Assembly: GCA_964475985.1 (NCBI GenBank)
Contig: CAYYYP010000009.1
Location: 20,180 to 84,179, forward strand
Direction: 5' to 3'
DNA from: CAYYYP01 sp964475985
GTDB lineage: Bacteria > Bdellovibrionota > UBA1018 > CAYHWW01
Length of the DNA: 64,000 nucleotides
The notes under the pieces are model-generated. The model saw nothing but the letters and a program-made list of their open reading frames with translations, searched no databases and was not told where the DNA came from. Shown in pieces: positions 42,981 through 52,334 of this stretch. Each line of letters begins with the position of its first letter. Positions within the stretch are counted from its first letter, which is position 1. Position numbers and translations under genes: made by a program.

Positions 42981-44270
42981 TTAAACTATTTTAGCATTCT
43001 CTTCAGGAGATAATTTGGTTTTTCTTGAGCCAGAATAGAGGTCAAAGATCAAAAATTGCCCATCTAGGCCACCATGATTGAACTTAAACTTCTGGGACGG
43101 CTTAAGCCCGATATGTTTAGTCATGGTGGCGTCCCCCATGAGCACGCCAGCACGCCAGCCCGTAAAATGATGTTTGAGGTGGCTGCCCAGTTTGGAGTAA
43201 AACTCTTCCAGGGATTCCTTCACCGCGATGCGCTCGCCAAAGGGAGGGTTCATCACCAACAAGGGATCGGCACCCATGGAGTTTTTGAGTTGATCACCTT
43301 CAAGTCTGAAAAAATCTTGTTTCTGAATTTTGAATTGCGCGTCGTGTAAATCCAAATCAAAGGGTGGCCGAATGTCAAAACCAAGGGGCGCACGGCCACG
43401 ACGAATGCGTTTCTGGGCGTCGCTAACAATTTCACGCCAAAGGGCCGCATCGTAGCCGGGCCAATTTTGAAAACAAAAAATATTCTGATCGGAATGACTG
43501 TTCTCAAGCCTAAAAAGGCCAGGCGCACGATTCTGAGCCATAAGCTGAGCTTCCCACAGAAAAGTGCCTGAACCACACATAGGATCCATAAGTGGTCGAT
43601 CCGACCCTGGCTCATAACCTAACAAAAAAAGAAGTGCGGCCGCGGCCGACTCGCGGATGGGAGCTTCGGCCCAATCCCGGTAGCCCCTACGATTCAGACT
43701 ATCACCACTGGAATCCAAAGATAAAGTGGCGCGGTGCCCCAGAAAATGCAGGTGCACTCGGATATCAGCACCGGAGCGTTTCACGCTTGGCCTTTGCCCC
43801 TTGGTTTTTTGCCTTACGCGATCCACCACCGCATCTTTAAGTTTCTGCGAAAGGAAATGGGTGTTCACGGCGCCTAAACCGATCTTAGTCGTATCGATGA
43901 CAAATGTTTTTTCTGGCGGAATCAGTTGCTCCCAGGGAAACCTGATCGCACGCTTGTAAAGTTCATCGGAGCTCTGCGCCTCAAAGGACATGGCGGTTTG
44001 CAACACACGGCTCGCCGTCCTCAGCCACAAATTGCACAAATAGAGAAACCTTCGCGAAAGGGAATTCACCAACTCTTCTGAGTCAGGATCCGTAACTGAA
44101 GGCTTGCCCTTCAGTGCTAGCTCCACATCTACGCCCCCAAAACCAGGCTTCATATACAGATTTACCTGCTCGGCCAATGAACCAAAAGGTTGTTCTGGCC
44201 GAGATAAAAACTCAATTTCTTTTATTGTAGCAGTTTCAAGACCGGGGGTCGTAACGATAAAGAATCTCAT
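42981..44270 (-). CDS. rlmL: THUMP-domain RNA N2-guanine methyltransferase (RlmL/RlmK-N type)
   Basis: This 429-aa protein has an N-terminal THUMP-type RNA-binding part (about 60-170) and a Rossmann methyltransferase with LMDPMCGSGTFLWEAQLMA (SAM site) and the catalytic NPPFGERI motif (MNPPFGERIAVKES). RlmL methylates G2445 of 23S rRNA; the length here fits the single-domain form, not the RlmKL fusion. The substrate assignment is by family. It abuts the receiver-TPR gene with no gap and is divergent from the ZIP transporter gene. Confidence 0.88.
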   Translation of the reverse strand: MRFFIVTTPGLETATIKEIEFLSRPEQPFGSLAEQVNLYMKPGFGGVDVELALKGKPSVTDPDSEELVNSLSRRFLYLCNLWLRTASRVLQTAMSFEAQSSDELYKRAIRFPWEQLIPPEKTFVIDTTKIGLGAVNTHFLSQKLKDAVVDRVRQKTKGQRPSVKRSGADIRVHLHFLGHRATLSLDSSGDSLNRRGYRDWAEAPIRESAAAALLFLLGYEPGSDRPLMDPMCGSGTFLWEAQLMAQNRAPGLFRLENSHSDQNIFCFQNWPGYDAALWREIVSDAQKRIRRGRAPLGFDIRPPFDLDLHDAQFKIQKQDFFRLEGDQLKNSMGADPLLVMNPPFGERIAVKESLEEFYSKLGSHLKHHFTGWRAGVLMGDATMTKHIGLKPSQKFKFNHGGLDGQFLIFDLYSGSRKTKLSPEENAKIV

Positions 44271-44322
44271 GATTTGGAAGTGGTCATTATCATGGCTTCA
44301 AGATAAAGGAACGACCTCGTTT

Positions 44323-45153
44323 ATGAACTTCGAAAATTATATAATCATCATTCTCGCCATTACCCTCAACGGATTTGCCGGCCTCGCAGGCGGGCTCATC
44401 CCCTCCTCCACCATCCATACCCACCTCTCAAAGCTTCTGGCCTGCGCCGCGGGCGTACTTCTGGCCACGGCATTTTTGGATCTTCTGCCCCATGCCTTTG
44501 AATTCAATCAATTAAGTTTAGTCCCAGGCCAGCTACTGCACGGCGAAGTGCTCTTTGCGGCCAACCAACATTTTTCCATAACGACAATATTTACAGCATG
44601 CCTCATCGGTTTTTTTGCGTTTTACCTCATTGAAATGCTTTTCGGCAGCCACGCCACGGGCCAGCAAGGTCATCGTCACGACCACGTGGGTCCCCTCATT
44701 CTGCTGGGGGATGCCCTCCACAATATCACCGATGGCTTAGCTATTACTGCAGCCTTTATGGTGAATACTCCAACCGGTATCGCCACTACGGCCACGGTAC
44801 TTCTGCACGAACTTCCCCAAGAAATTGCCGACTTCACGATTCTGATTTCAAAGGGCTGGACTCGAAAAAAGGCCTTGTTTTGGCTGTTTTTAGTACAACT
44901 TTCGGCTTTCCTCGGCATGGCGGCAGGCCTTACGCTGGCCTCTGAGAAATTCCACTTCTCACCGTTGGTACTCTCATTTTCGGCCGGAGGGTTCATTTAC
45001 ATTGCCGCCGCCGATTTGTTGCCAGGCTTGCATCGCATTTCCTCCCATCATTCGGAGGACGATGATTGTTTGCACGAGAAAATCACCCGAGTCGTTTTTA
45101 TGGGCATTGGCATTGGCATCATCCTACTTTTTCACTGCTTTTTTTCGGAATAA
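44323..45153 (+). CDS. ZIP-family metal transporter
   Basis: The ATG at 44323 (AAAGGA about 12 bases upstream) gives 276 aa. The frame continues upstream but opposite the RlmL gene, so the short start is chosen. It has about eight transmembrane helices, a His-rich loop (GQQGHRHDH), and the ZIP metal-site helices LLGDALHNITDGLAI (HNxxDG) and LLHELPQEIADF (HExPQE). It likely imports Zn or related divalent metals into the cytoplasm. The 3' end overlaps the convergent GMC oxidoreductase gene by 35 bp. Confidence 0.93.
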   Translation: MNFENYIIIILAITLNGFAGLAGGLIPSSTIHTHLSKLLACAAGVLLATAFLDLLPHAFEFNQLSLVPGQLLHGEVLFAANQHFSITTIFTACLIGFFAFYLIEMLFGSHATGQQGHRHDHVGPLILLGDALHNITDGLAITAAFMVNTPTGIATTATVLLHELPQEIADFTILISKGWTRKKALFWLFLVQLSAFLGMAAGLTLASEKFHFSPLVLSFSAGGFIYIAAADLLPGLHRISSHHSEDDDCLHEKITRVVFMGIGIGIILLFHCFFSE

Positions 45154-46810
45154 AACTCATTGCCCTTTCCGTCATGGCGGTGATGGTGAGACTTGGATTA
45201 ACGCCAAGATTAGCGGGGATGGCCGATCCATCGCAGACCCTAAAGTTCTCGTAGTGAAACAAGCGGTGCTGAGGATCGATCACTCCAACCTCAGCCGATC
45301 CACCGATGACGCAGCCACCTAAAATATGGGCCGTGGTGGGGATTTCTAAACTTATTTCATTAATAGCGCTTTGGGGAATGCCGTTTACTTTTTCGGCGTA
45401 CCTTCTAGCCACTTCATTTCCGACGGGAATATATGCTGGCGGGGCGATATTTTTTTCCACTGCCTCCTTCGCATTCATTTCCGTCGTCATCCGCCTACGA
45501 AAAAGCGTTGACCAGTCGCGGCCTAAAACAAAATTCATTTTATTGTCTAAACTCTGCATCACGAGGAAAATTACCGTATTCTTTGCCCAATCCCGCGTCG
45601 TCATCAGGCGCAACAAATCCAACGGATTTTTAAGGAAAGCAGCGATTATTTTCGCGAACCGAAACAGCCAGAACTGCGAAGTACCATCGGGGCTGCCATC
45701 TACCATCGGTACGGCAAGGAGCCGCATGAAAGATGAGCCTTTGGGATATCGCACGGGCTCAATGAAAGTATGGGGGTCGGCCTGAAATCCTGAACTTATG
45801 GCGATGCCGTTGGAACAGTCCATACCTGGTTTTCGCAAAGTGACCCCGACCAGGGCCTCGCTGTTGGTGCGCACATACTGGCCCAGTTTTGCCGAAATTC
45901 GCGGCATAGAAGCGATTTTTTGTTTCATTCGCAAAAGCAGGTTTACGGAGCCTAAAACCCCGGCCGAAAGCACGACGGACTTCGCGTAAAAAGTATAACG
46001 GCGTCTGATTGGCCAAAAATCGGTAATTTTTTGGGCGACAATTTTATAACCATTTTTGCCCGTCGCACGAACATCAGCTTCACCCGCGTCGTTCAGGGGC
46101 CAAATTTCTGAAACCTCAAGCTCGGGTTTAATTTCCGCTCCGTGCTTTTGGGCAAAAAATAAATAGTTTTTATCTAGAGTGTTTTTTGCTCCAAAACGAC
46201 AACCTACCATACAACCACCACAATGATTGCACCCCGTGCGCGGTGGTCCGGCTCCCCCAAAATATGGATCGGGTACCAGTTGCCCTTCCTTACCGGGAGC
46301 ACCAAAATAAATTCCCACCGGAACGCTAGTAAACGTTTCTTCTTTACCCATATCGCTTGCACAATGTTTAAGAGTGGCGTCGACTTCGGTCATGTAAGGG
46401 TTCACCGTCACGCCCAGCATTCGTTTTGCGGTGGCGTAATGCTCGGCAAGTTCTTTTTTCCACGCCGCAAGTTGGTTCCATACGGGCGAAGCATAAAAAG
46501 CATCCCCAGGTTCTAGGAGAGTATTGGCGTAAACGAGACTTCCCCCTCCGACACCCGAACCGCTTAAAATCAAAACATTACGAAAAAGCGTCATCGCCTG
46601 AATGCCAAAACACCTCAGCAACGGCATCCAAAGGTATCGAAAAACATTCCAATTGCTCTTAGGAAAATCCTTAGCCTCAAGCTTCTTACCCCGCTCAAGC
46701 ACAAGAACGCTGTAGCCCTTCTCCGCCAAACGCAACGCAGAGACGCTTCCTCCGAACCCAGACCCAATAATGACAAAGTCTGCGTCATACTTCGTAATTC
46801 GATCACCCAT
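45119..46810 (-). CDS. GMC-family FAD oxidoreductase (cholesterol-oxidase-like)
   Basis: This 563-aa flavoprotein opens with the dinucleotide fold VIIGSGFGGSVSALRLAEKG (13-32) and LVLERGKKL. GSGVGGGSLVYANTL is the GMC ADP-binding continuation. CNHCGGCMVGC has four clustered cysteines as seen in GMC alcohol/sterol oxidases that may bind an iron-sulfur group. The C-terminus has AHILGGCVIGG and NPSLTITAMTERA, where GMC enzymes place the active-site His/Asn pair. Substrate unknown; a sterol or long alcohol is possible. It is cytoplasmic by lack of signal peptide. Confidence 0.88.
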   Translation of the reverse strand: MGDRITKYDADFVIIGSGFGGSVSALRLAEKGYSVLVLERGKKLEAKDFPKSNWNVFRYLWMPLLRCFGIQAMTLFRNVLILSGSGVGGGSLVYANTLLEPGDAFYASPVWNQLAAWKKELAEHYATAKRMLGVTVNPYMTEVDATLKHCASDMGKEETFTSVPVGIYFGAPGKEGQLVPDPYFGGAGPPRTGCNHCGGCMVGCRFGAKNTLDKNYLFFAQKHGAEIKPELEVSEIWPLNDAGEADVRATGKNGYKIVAQKITDFWPIRRRYTFYAKSVVLSAGVLGSVNLLLRMKQKIASMPRISAKLGQYVRTNSEALVGVTLRKPGMDCSNGIAISSGFQADPHTFIEPVRYPKGSSFMRLLAVPMVDGSPDGTSQFWLFRFAKIIAAFLKNPLDLLRLMTTRDWAKNTVIFLVMQSLDNKMNFVLGRDWSTLFRRRMTTEMNAKEAVEKNIAPPAYIPVGNEVARRYAEKVNGIPQSAINEISLEIPTTAHILGGCVIGGSAEVGVIDPQHRLFHYENFRVCDGSAIPANLGVNPSLTITAMTERAMSFIPKKSSEKVG

Positions 46811-46906
46811 GCTTTAAATTCTGCACGATCGCTACACCGTAGAGCAAGACGCAAAACAAACTATAGCAGGAGCCTCGCCCCACCAGAAAATATACCTATA
46901 GGGACC

Positions 46907-47125
46907 CGCGCGCCACGGAAGTTCTGGGCAGTAGCCCAGAACTCGGGCCATGCTAAAGCATGGTCACGGAGCTGGAAGCGTAGTGAACGGGCGAAGCCCC
47001 GAAGGGGCGCGCGTTGAAGGCACGACGCCTGTACCCCTTCGGCTGGGTATTCCGACTGCCGAGTAGTTACAGTTCAGAAAGGACACGGACAAGCGCTTAG
47101 AGTACGACCGCAAATGATGCACGGA
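46907..47125 (+). ncRNA. Structured RNA resembling HEARO / IscB omega-RNA, no nuclease gene nearby
   Basis: The 408-bp gap between the GMC gene and fusA carries nested stems best formed on the plus strand. The closing stem is CGCGCGCC (46907-46914) with GGCGCGCG (47006-47013). Hairpin GTTCTGGGC/GCCCAGAAC is 46921-46942 and GGCCATGC/GCATGGTC is 46946-46965. GGGC-GAA-GCCC is near 46989. CTGTA (47029-47033) pairs with TACAG (47068-47072) around an H-type pseudoknot: ACCC with GGGT, and TCGGC with GCCGA. This arrangement and sequence blocks such as GCTGGAAGCGTAGTGAAC recall HEARO/omega-RNA from memory; the identity is not checked. A guide would lie just 5' of 46907. No IscB frame follows. The 3' end is approximate. 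Confidence 0.55.
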
Positions 47126-47163
47126 AGATCTTTATGAGATTCATTTGGTATTGGCGTTCCACA

Positions 47164-47204
47164 AATAAAAAAGGCCCGCACCGACCGTTAAGTCAGTGCG
47201 GGCC
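47164..47204 (-). terminator. fusA: fusA intrinsic terminator
   Basis: Stem GGCCCGCACCGAC (47173-47185) pairs with GTCAGTGCGGGCC (47192-47204), one mismatch. On the minus strand it starts 15 bases after the fusA stop and is followed by a T-run. There is no T-run on the plus strand. Confidence 0.93.
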
Positions 47205-47218
47205 CAAGTTATAGTGAT

Positions 47219-49330
47219 CTACTTATTTTCTTTAGCGCGCTTCTCTTGGTAAGCTTTCACCATTTCTTCTTGGACGTTCCTTGGTACCGGAGCGTACTTC
47301 AAAAATTCCATCGTGAATTCGCCTTTACCTTGGGTTGCGGAGCGAAGGTCAGTTGAGTAACCAAACATTTCCGTTAGAGGAACTTCCGATTCAATCACAC
47401 AATAATTTTCTTGAGTGCTTGAACCTAGGATCATCCCACGGCGCTGATTGATGCCCCCCATGACTGAACCTTGAAACTCTTCTGGAGCTTGAACTTCAAG
47501 TTTCATGATGGGTTCAAGAACCGTAGGAGCTGCGTTGGGGTAGCTTTCCCGGAAAGCGGCCATGGCGCATATTTTAAACGCCATTTCTGAGGAGTCCACG
47601 TCATGGTAGGAGCCGTCCGTCAAAACTGCCCTTACGCCAACCACTGGAAACCCGATGAGAGTTCCAGTTCTGACTTGATCTTGGAAACCTTTGTCCACGG
47701 CAGGAATATATTCACGAGGAATGGATCCGCCGAAAACTTCGTTCACAAACTCATAGGTATTGACCGCATCCGCTGGCAACGGCTCGATGTAACCAACCAC
47801 TTTAGCGAACTGACCAGAACCACCGGTTTGTTTCTTGTGGGTGTAGTTGAAGTCAGCGCGACGGCTAATGGTTTCTCTAAAGGCAACCTGAGGTTTACCC
47901 ACCACAACTTCCGTAGCGTATTCCCGACGAATTCGTTCACAATAGATTTCTAAGTGAAGTTCACCCATGCCGCTAATGATGGTCTGGGCACTTTCTTCGT
48001 CACGATGAACACGGAAAGTTGGATCTTCCTTGGAAAAACGATTCAGGGCCTTAGCAAAATTCGCTTGCCCTGCTTTATCCTTAGGCGTGATGGAGAGAGA
48101 AATCACCGCATTAGGAATGAACATAGAGCTCATGGTGTAATGAACTTTTTCGTCGGTGAAAGTATCCCCAGAAGAACACTCCACGCCGAACATGGCCACG
48201 ATGTCTCCGGCCACGGCAAAGTCAATTTCGTCCATTTCGCTAGCATGCATGCGCACAACCCTAGGAATCCGCACACGACGCTTCAAATTCACGTTGTAAA
48301 TGAAATCGCCTTTACGAACGGTGCCCTGATAAATTCGCATGTAAGTGAGCTGGCCGTATTTTCCGTCCTCAAGCTTAAACGCAAGGCCAACGAAAGGTTC
48401 TTTATCACTGCTCTTCAGAACAACCTTCTCTTCGTTGTTGTCTTGATCGTGGGCAATGTTTTCTTTTTGCGTTGGATCAGGCAGGTAGGCCGTCACGCCG
48501 TTCAGAAGATGCTGAACACCTTTGTTCTTAAAGGCGGAGCCGACAAACACGGGAGTGAATGCAAGCGAAAGTGTAGCCTTTCTAATGATAGGTGCCATCT
48601 CCGCCGCTGAAACATCCTGACCTTCAAGATATTTCTCCATGATTTTTTCATCAAACTCAGCCAAAGCTTCCACCAATGAAAGACGGTACTTTTTACAGTC
48701 TTCAAGAATGTCAGCTGGGATTTCTTCAATGCGAATATTTTCACCGTTATCACCGTCGAAATAAAGGGCTTCCATTTTCACTAAATCAACTAAGCCTTTG
48801 AACTGATCTTCAGCGCCAATGGGATAGGTTACCAAATGCGCATTATGGCCTAGTTTTTCGCGAAGCTGTTGAACCCCACGGAACGGGTTAGCGCCCGCGC
48901 GATCCATTTTGTTCACAAAACAAAGGCGAGGAACTTTATAACGCTTCATTTGGCGGTCAACGGTGATGGATTGTGATTGCACGCCGGCAACGGAACAAAG
49001 CACTAAAATAGCACCGTCAAGCACTCGCAGAGAACGTTCCACTTCAATGGTGAAGTCCACGTGGCCAGGAGTATCAATGATATTGACGTTATAATCGCCC
49101 CACATGACGTACGTGGCGGCAGACTGAATGGTGATCACTTTTTCTCGCTCCAGATCCATGAAGTCCATGGTAGCGCCCACACCACTTTTGCCTTTCACTT
49201 CTTCAATTTTGTGAATGCGGTCCGTGTAAAATAGAATACGCTCGGTAAGGGTAGTTTTACCTGAGTCGATGTGCGCCGAAATACCGATATTACGCACCTT
49301 ATCTATGGGAACTTGTTTTTGAGAGGCCAT
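47219..49330 (-). CDS. fusA: Elongation factor G
   Basis: This 703-aa translational GTPase moves tRNAs and mRNA after peptide transfer. G-domain motifs are AHIDSGKTTLTERI (about 19-32), DTPGHVDF and FVNKMDRAGA. Domain II, III, IV and V sequence follows in the usual order, ending MVKAYQEKRAKENK. Length and order fit canonical EF-G. ATG 49330 has AAAGGAT upstream. It is not in a str operon with rpsL/rpsG/tuf here. A strong terminator follows it; the structured RNA lies beyond. Confidence 0.97.
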   Translation of the reverse strand: MASQKQVPIDKVRNIGISAHIDSGKTTLTERILFYTDRIHKIEEVKGKSGVGATMDFMDLEREKVITIQSAATYVMWGDYNVNIIDTPGHVDFTIEVERSLRVLDGAILVLCSVAGVQSQSITVDRQMKRYKVPRLCFVNKMDRAGANPFRGVQQLREKLGHNAHLVTYPIGAEDQFKGLVDLVKMEALYFDGDNGENIRIEEIPADILEDCKKYRLSLVEALAEFDEKIMEKYLEGQDVSAAEMAPIIRKATLSLAFTPVFVGSAFKNKGVQHLLNGVTAYLPDPTQKENIAHDQDNNEEKVVLKSSDKEPFVGLAFKLEDGKYGQLTYMRIYQGTVRKGDFIYNVNLKRRVRIPRVVRMHASEMDEIDFAVAGDIVAMFGVECSSGDTFTDEKVHYTMSSMFIPNAVISLSITPKDKAGQANFAKALNRFSKEDPTFRVHRDEESAQTIISGMGELHLEIYCERIRREYATEVVVGKPQVAFRETISRRADFNYTHKKQTGGSGQFAKVVGYIEPLPADAVNTYEFVNEVFGGSIPREYIPAVDKGFQDQVRTGTLIGFPVVGVRAVLTDGSYHDVDSSEMAFKICAMAAFRESYPNAAPTVLEPIMKLEVQAPEEFQGSVMGGINQRRGMILGSSTQENYCVIESEVPLTEMFGYSTDLRSATQGKGEFTMEFLKYAPVPRNVQEEMVKAYQEKRAKENK

Positions 49331-49489
49331 GGCCGAAGGATCCTTTCTCTAAAGAGAGACAATAAAAGACTGCTTGAGTTTTAAGATCTTCCTTCATTAC
49401 TTGATTTGAAGACCAAAAAAAACAGCTTTTTTCGTGGGTTATTATAAATTGAAACTATTTATGGCGGGAAAAACATATGTGGCTTTGGC

Positions 49490-50074
49490 TTAACCAGGCA
49501 CCTGAATGTATTTAAGGTAAAAAGCCAACTCCGCGATGGAAGCCTTAACATCATCAAGGGCCCGATGCCGATCATCGTTCTTAGGAAACTCCACACCGAA
49601 TCTGGAACGAAAGACCTGTTTGAACGATGAAACATCAATAATACGATAGTGTAGGCGCTTTGCAAGTTTTTGCATATAGGCCAATAAAAAGCGCTGGTCG
49701 TTACCTACAGAATTACCGCAGAGCACAATACGTTCATCGGCCGGAAAATGGCGCTCAATCAGCTCTAAAAGCTCGGACTCCACCTGGGCTTCTGGAAAAG
49801 AGACTGGCGGACCCTGCAGCACTTTTGCAGTAAGGCCCGTGGCACCGTGGGTTTTGGTGCACCATTCGTCCATGGCGTCCAAAGCGGCATGGGGCTGCTG
49901 CACTACGCGGTGATAGGTTTCCAATTCATTCAAATGCAAATCTGTCACGATGACGGCGACCTCGATAATGCGACAGGTCTTCTCGTCAAGGCCCGTCATC
50001 TCGAGATCAATCCAAAACATTTTAGACATCTTTTCTTTTTTATCTGTCGAGTTTTTCTTATCGTTGTTAGTCAT
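49490..50074 (-). CDS. orn: Oligoribonuclease
   Basis: This DEDDh 3'-to-5' exonuclease finishes RNA decay by degrading 2-5-nt fragments and pGpG, the product of c-di-GMP breakdown. Motifs are WIDLEMTGLD (DxE), EVAVIVTD, GNSVGNDQRFL and HRALDDVKAS (His and Asp). The start at ATG 50074 has AGGA eight bases upstream and gives 194 aa; ATG 50029 (MSKMFW) is an alternative nearer the usual N-terminus. Its pGpG role links it to the HD-GYP protein elsewhere in the window. It is divergent from the SDR gene. Confidence 0.95.
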   Translation of the reverse strand: MTNNDKKNSTDKKEKMSKMFWIDLEMTGLDEKTCRIIEVAVIVTDLHLNELETYHRVVQQPHAALDAMDEWCTKTHGATGLTAKVLQGPPVSFPEAQVESELLELIERHFPADERIVLCGNSVGNDQRFLLAYMQKLAKRLHYRIIDVSSFKQVFRSRFGVEFPKNDDRHRALDDVKASIAELAFYLKYIQVPG

Positions 50075-50130
50075 GAGTAGGGTCCTATTCTGCATCCATT
50101 CTGGCCCATCGCCAAGGAGGTTTTTGATTC

Positions 50131-50913
50131 ATGCTCGCACTCATCTCTGGAGCTACTAGCGGAATTGGCGAAGCCTGCGCTAAGTTGCTCGCCAAAAACG
50201 GGATTGATTTATTTTTGATCGGGCGCCGATCCCCGGAATTAAAAAATCTCTCGGCCAGCCTGAAAGACGTTGGTGTGCAGGTCTTTGCGGAAAGTTGCGA
50301 TTTGCGGGATCGGGAGAAGATCCAAGCGATATTCAAAACCCACGCAGGAATTTTTGATTCCCACTTGGGCTTTTTGATTAACAATGCGGGCTTGGCAAAA
50401 GGTATGAGTTATTTCCAGGACGTGAATCCAAACGATCACAAGAATTTTGATGAAATGATTGATGTCAATTTTAAAAGTTTAGTATTTATGACCGGCCAAG
50501 CCTTGCCCTATCTTATTAAGCAAAAGGCGCTGGCGCATATCGTAAATATTGGATCGGTGGCGGGACATTACACTTACCCCAAAGGAAATGTTTATTGCGC
50601 GACCAAGGCGGCCGTGAGGGTATTTAACGAAGCCTTGCGACAGGATCTCAACGGAACCGGGGTGAGGGTAACGAGCATTGATCCAGGCATGGTCGAGACG
50701 GCTTTTAGTCAGACTCGTTTTGAAGGTGATCAAACCAAGGCAAAAGCCGTCTATTCTGGGATGACACCGCTACATGCAATGGATATCGCAGAAGCTGTAC
50801 TGTGGTCTCTGAATCGACCCGCCCATGTCAATATTCAGGAGATGATCATTTACCCCACCGATCAGGCGAGCCCGGCATTGGTGAATCGAAGAGAGCCGAA
50901 ATCCCTGATCTAA
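50131..50913 (+). CDS. Short-chain dehydrogenase/reductase (classical SDR)
   Basis: This 260-aa NAD(P)-dependent oxidoreductase has the cofactor motif ISGATSGIGEACAKLLA (TGxxxGxG), the NNAG-type INNAGLAKG, catalytic Ser in NIGSVAGHY and YxxxK in YCATKAAVRVF. The Arg pair IGRR after beta-2 favours NADPH. It resembles YdfG-like 3-hydroxy acid dehydrogenases. AAGGAGG precedes ATG 50131 by about 10 bases, a firm start. Confidence 0.92.
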   Translation: MLALISGATSGIGEACAKLLAKNGIDLFLIGRRSPELKNLSASLKDVGVQVFAESCDLRDREKIQAIFKTHAGIFDSHLGFLINNAGLAKGMSYFQDVNPNDHKNFDEMIDVNFKSLVFMTGQALPYLIKQKALAHIVNIGSVAGHYTYPKGNVYCATKAAVRVFNEALRQDLNGTGVRVTSIDPGMVETAFSQTRFEGDQTKAKAVYSGMTPLHAMDIAEAVLWSLNRPAHVNIQEMIIYPTDQASPALVNRREPKSLI

Positions 50914-51059
50914 AAAAACCGCGGCGCCTCCGTTTCCTGTCAGATCCTTAGCGGGTGTCAAAAAATGACACACTAAGTAAGCAGACCTAGGTCCCACCTC
51001 CGTTTCAACCCTCTGTTTTATATATATAAATTATTTATAGAGACCTGGCACCCGGCTTG

Positions 51060-51097
51060 CTCCTCCTAAGCCTGAAGGATGGAGGGGTTAGCATATG
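51060..51097 (+). promoter_or_regulatory. Hairpin covering the ribosome site of the Ig-like lipoprotein gene
   Basis: CTCCTCC (51060-51066) can pair with GGAGGGG (51081-51087, one G-U), which is the ribosome-binding site for ATG 51095. An alternative pairing TCCT with AGGA exists inside. The upstream region 50914-51059 also holds a small hairpin GTGTC/GACAC and an AT-rich stretch (TATATATAAATTATTTATA) that could include a -10 box. Confidence 0.4.
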
Positions 51098-52327
51098 GGA
51101 TCTCATTCAAGCACCCGTAGGGGTTACACACAAAATTTAAGGTTTGGTTTTTTGCTCTTAGTTTCGATTTCTATTTTTAGCGTCATGTCAGGGGGCTGCG
51201 CCAATGACAACGGAAAAGGAAACTCTGCCGTCGCGGGAACCAACAGCACGGCGGCAAGCAGCTCGCTATCTACGGAGCTTAGTTTATCGCCAAATTCCCA
51301 AACGGTTACCGTAAGCAGCCGAGTTCCCTTCACCGCAAGTGGCGGCGTTCCACCTTACACTTACCGAGTGCTTTCGGGTGGCGGCGACATTACTACGGCT
51401 GGCGTTTACACCGCGCCGTCTTCTTCCTCCAGCGTGCAAGTAGGCGTATTTGATTCCTATGGCACCTGGGCCTACGCAACCCTTACGGTTTCAAGCGCGG
51501 CACCGACCTCTCAAGATTTAACTTTAAGCCCCGCTTCGCAAACCGTGAATCCTAGCGCTTCTTTCCAAGTGACAGCTTCCGGCGGAACCTTACCGTACAC
51601 CTACTACGCCATTTCTGGCGGGGCCGTACTGACAAACGCCACTAATGGAACCTTTACTGCGCCTTCCAGCGCTTCGTCTGTTCAAGTTGCCGTACAAGAC
51701 GGCACGGGATTACGGGCCTATGCCTGGATTACGGTCTCAGGAGCAAGCACTCCGTTACTCCTAACGCCTGCGAGTCCGAGCATTGTTGGTGGTACAACGA
51801 CCAGGTTTACGGCCTCGGGCGGAACTGGGACTTACAACTCATATTTCGTTTATTCCGGTGGCGGAACCATTAGCCCAACTGGTGAGTACACGTCTGTATC
51901 ATCACTTTCGACATACACCGTTCGGGTGGGCGTGCAAGATTCCGGTGGTAACACTACTTATGCCTCCGTAACCGTAACGCCTAATGTCACCTGCTCCGGA
52001 AATTACACCATTTACCAATACTCATCGAGCACCTCTTGGACCGGCACCATGAATATCACTCAGTATGCTAGCGGTTATTTCACAGGAACCATGTACTTTG
52101 CAGGGCAAGGTTTAGGATACGGGTCCACTGCGATCTCAGGTAACTGTTATACCAATGGAACAATCGCATTTACCCGGGTAGGTCCTTTTGGTGCCAGTGG
52201 CGGACGAACCTACCCTACTCAGACCTTCACCGGGAACTTCTACAGCACCACGGGATCGCAAGTAGCCATGTATGGAAGTTTCACAGCACTAGATCAGACT
52301 TTAAATTGGTATGCAGTTCCTAGATAA
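51095..52327 (+). CDS. Lipoprotein with three Ig-like repeats
   Basis: This 410-aa protein has a lipoprotein signal ending VMSGGC with Cys35 as the likely lipid anchor. A Ser/Thr/Asn-rich stretch follows, then three repeats of about 85 residues, each with a core like FTASGGVPPYTYRVLSGGG ... YTAPSSSSSVQVGV ... ATLTVSS, typical of bacterial Ig-like (cadherin-like) domains. The last ~100 residues form a distinct Tyr/Thr/Gly-rich beta domain (TMYFAGQGLGYGSTAISG). It is probably surface-exposed and adhesive. The gene is flanked by a hairpin that could hide its ribosome site and by a branched hairpin after the stop. Confidence 0.85.
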   Translation: MGSHSSTRRGYTQNLRFGFLLLVSISIFSVMSGGCANDNGKGNSAVAGTNSTAASSSLSTELSLSPNSQTVTVSSRVPFTASGGVPPYTYRVLSGGGDITTAGVYTAPSSSSSVQVGVFDSYGTWAYATLTVSSAAPTSQDLTLSPASQTVNPSASFQVTASGGTLPYTYYAISGGAVLTNATNGTFTAPSSASSVQVAVQDGTGLRAYAWITVSGASTPLLLTPASPSIVGGTTTRFTASGGTGTYNSYFVYSGGGTISPTGEYTSVSSLSTYTVRVGVQDSGGNTTYASVTVTPNVTCSGNYTIYQYSSSTSWTGTMNITQYASGYFTGTMYFAGQGLGYGSTAISGNCYTNGTIAFTRVGPFGASGGRTYPTQTFTGNFYSTTGSQVAMYGSFTALDQTLNWYAVPR

Positions 52328-52334
52328 TATAAAC

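Noticed and set aside
44104..44322. Longer start for the ZIP transporter
   Set aside because: The extension lies opposite the RlmL-like gene and has no family-like sequence; the ATG at 44323 has a ribosome site.
46800..47220. tRNA, tmRNA or RNase P RNA in the fusA-GMC gap
   Set aside because: No tRNA arms, no tag-coding frame and no RNase P P4 signature; the stems fit another structured RNA better.
47603..48610. Plus-strand frames opposite fusA (116 and 218 aa)
   Set aside because: Antisense of a conserved gene, no ribosome site, no recognisable domain.
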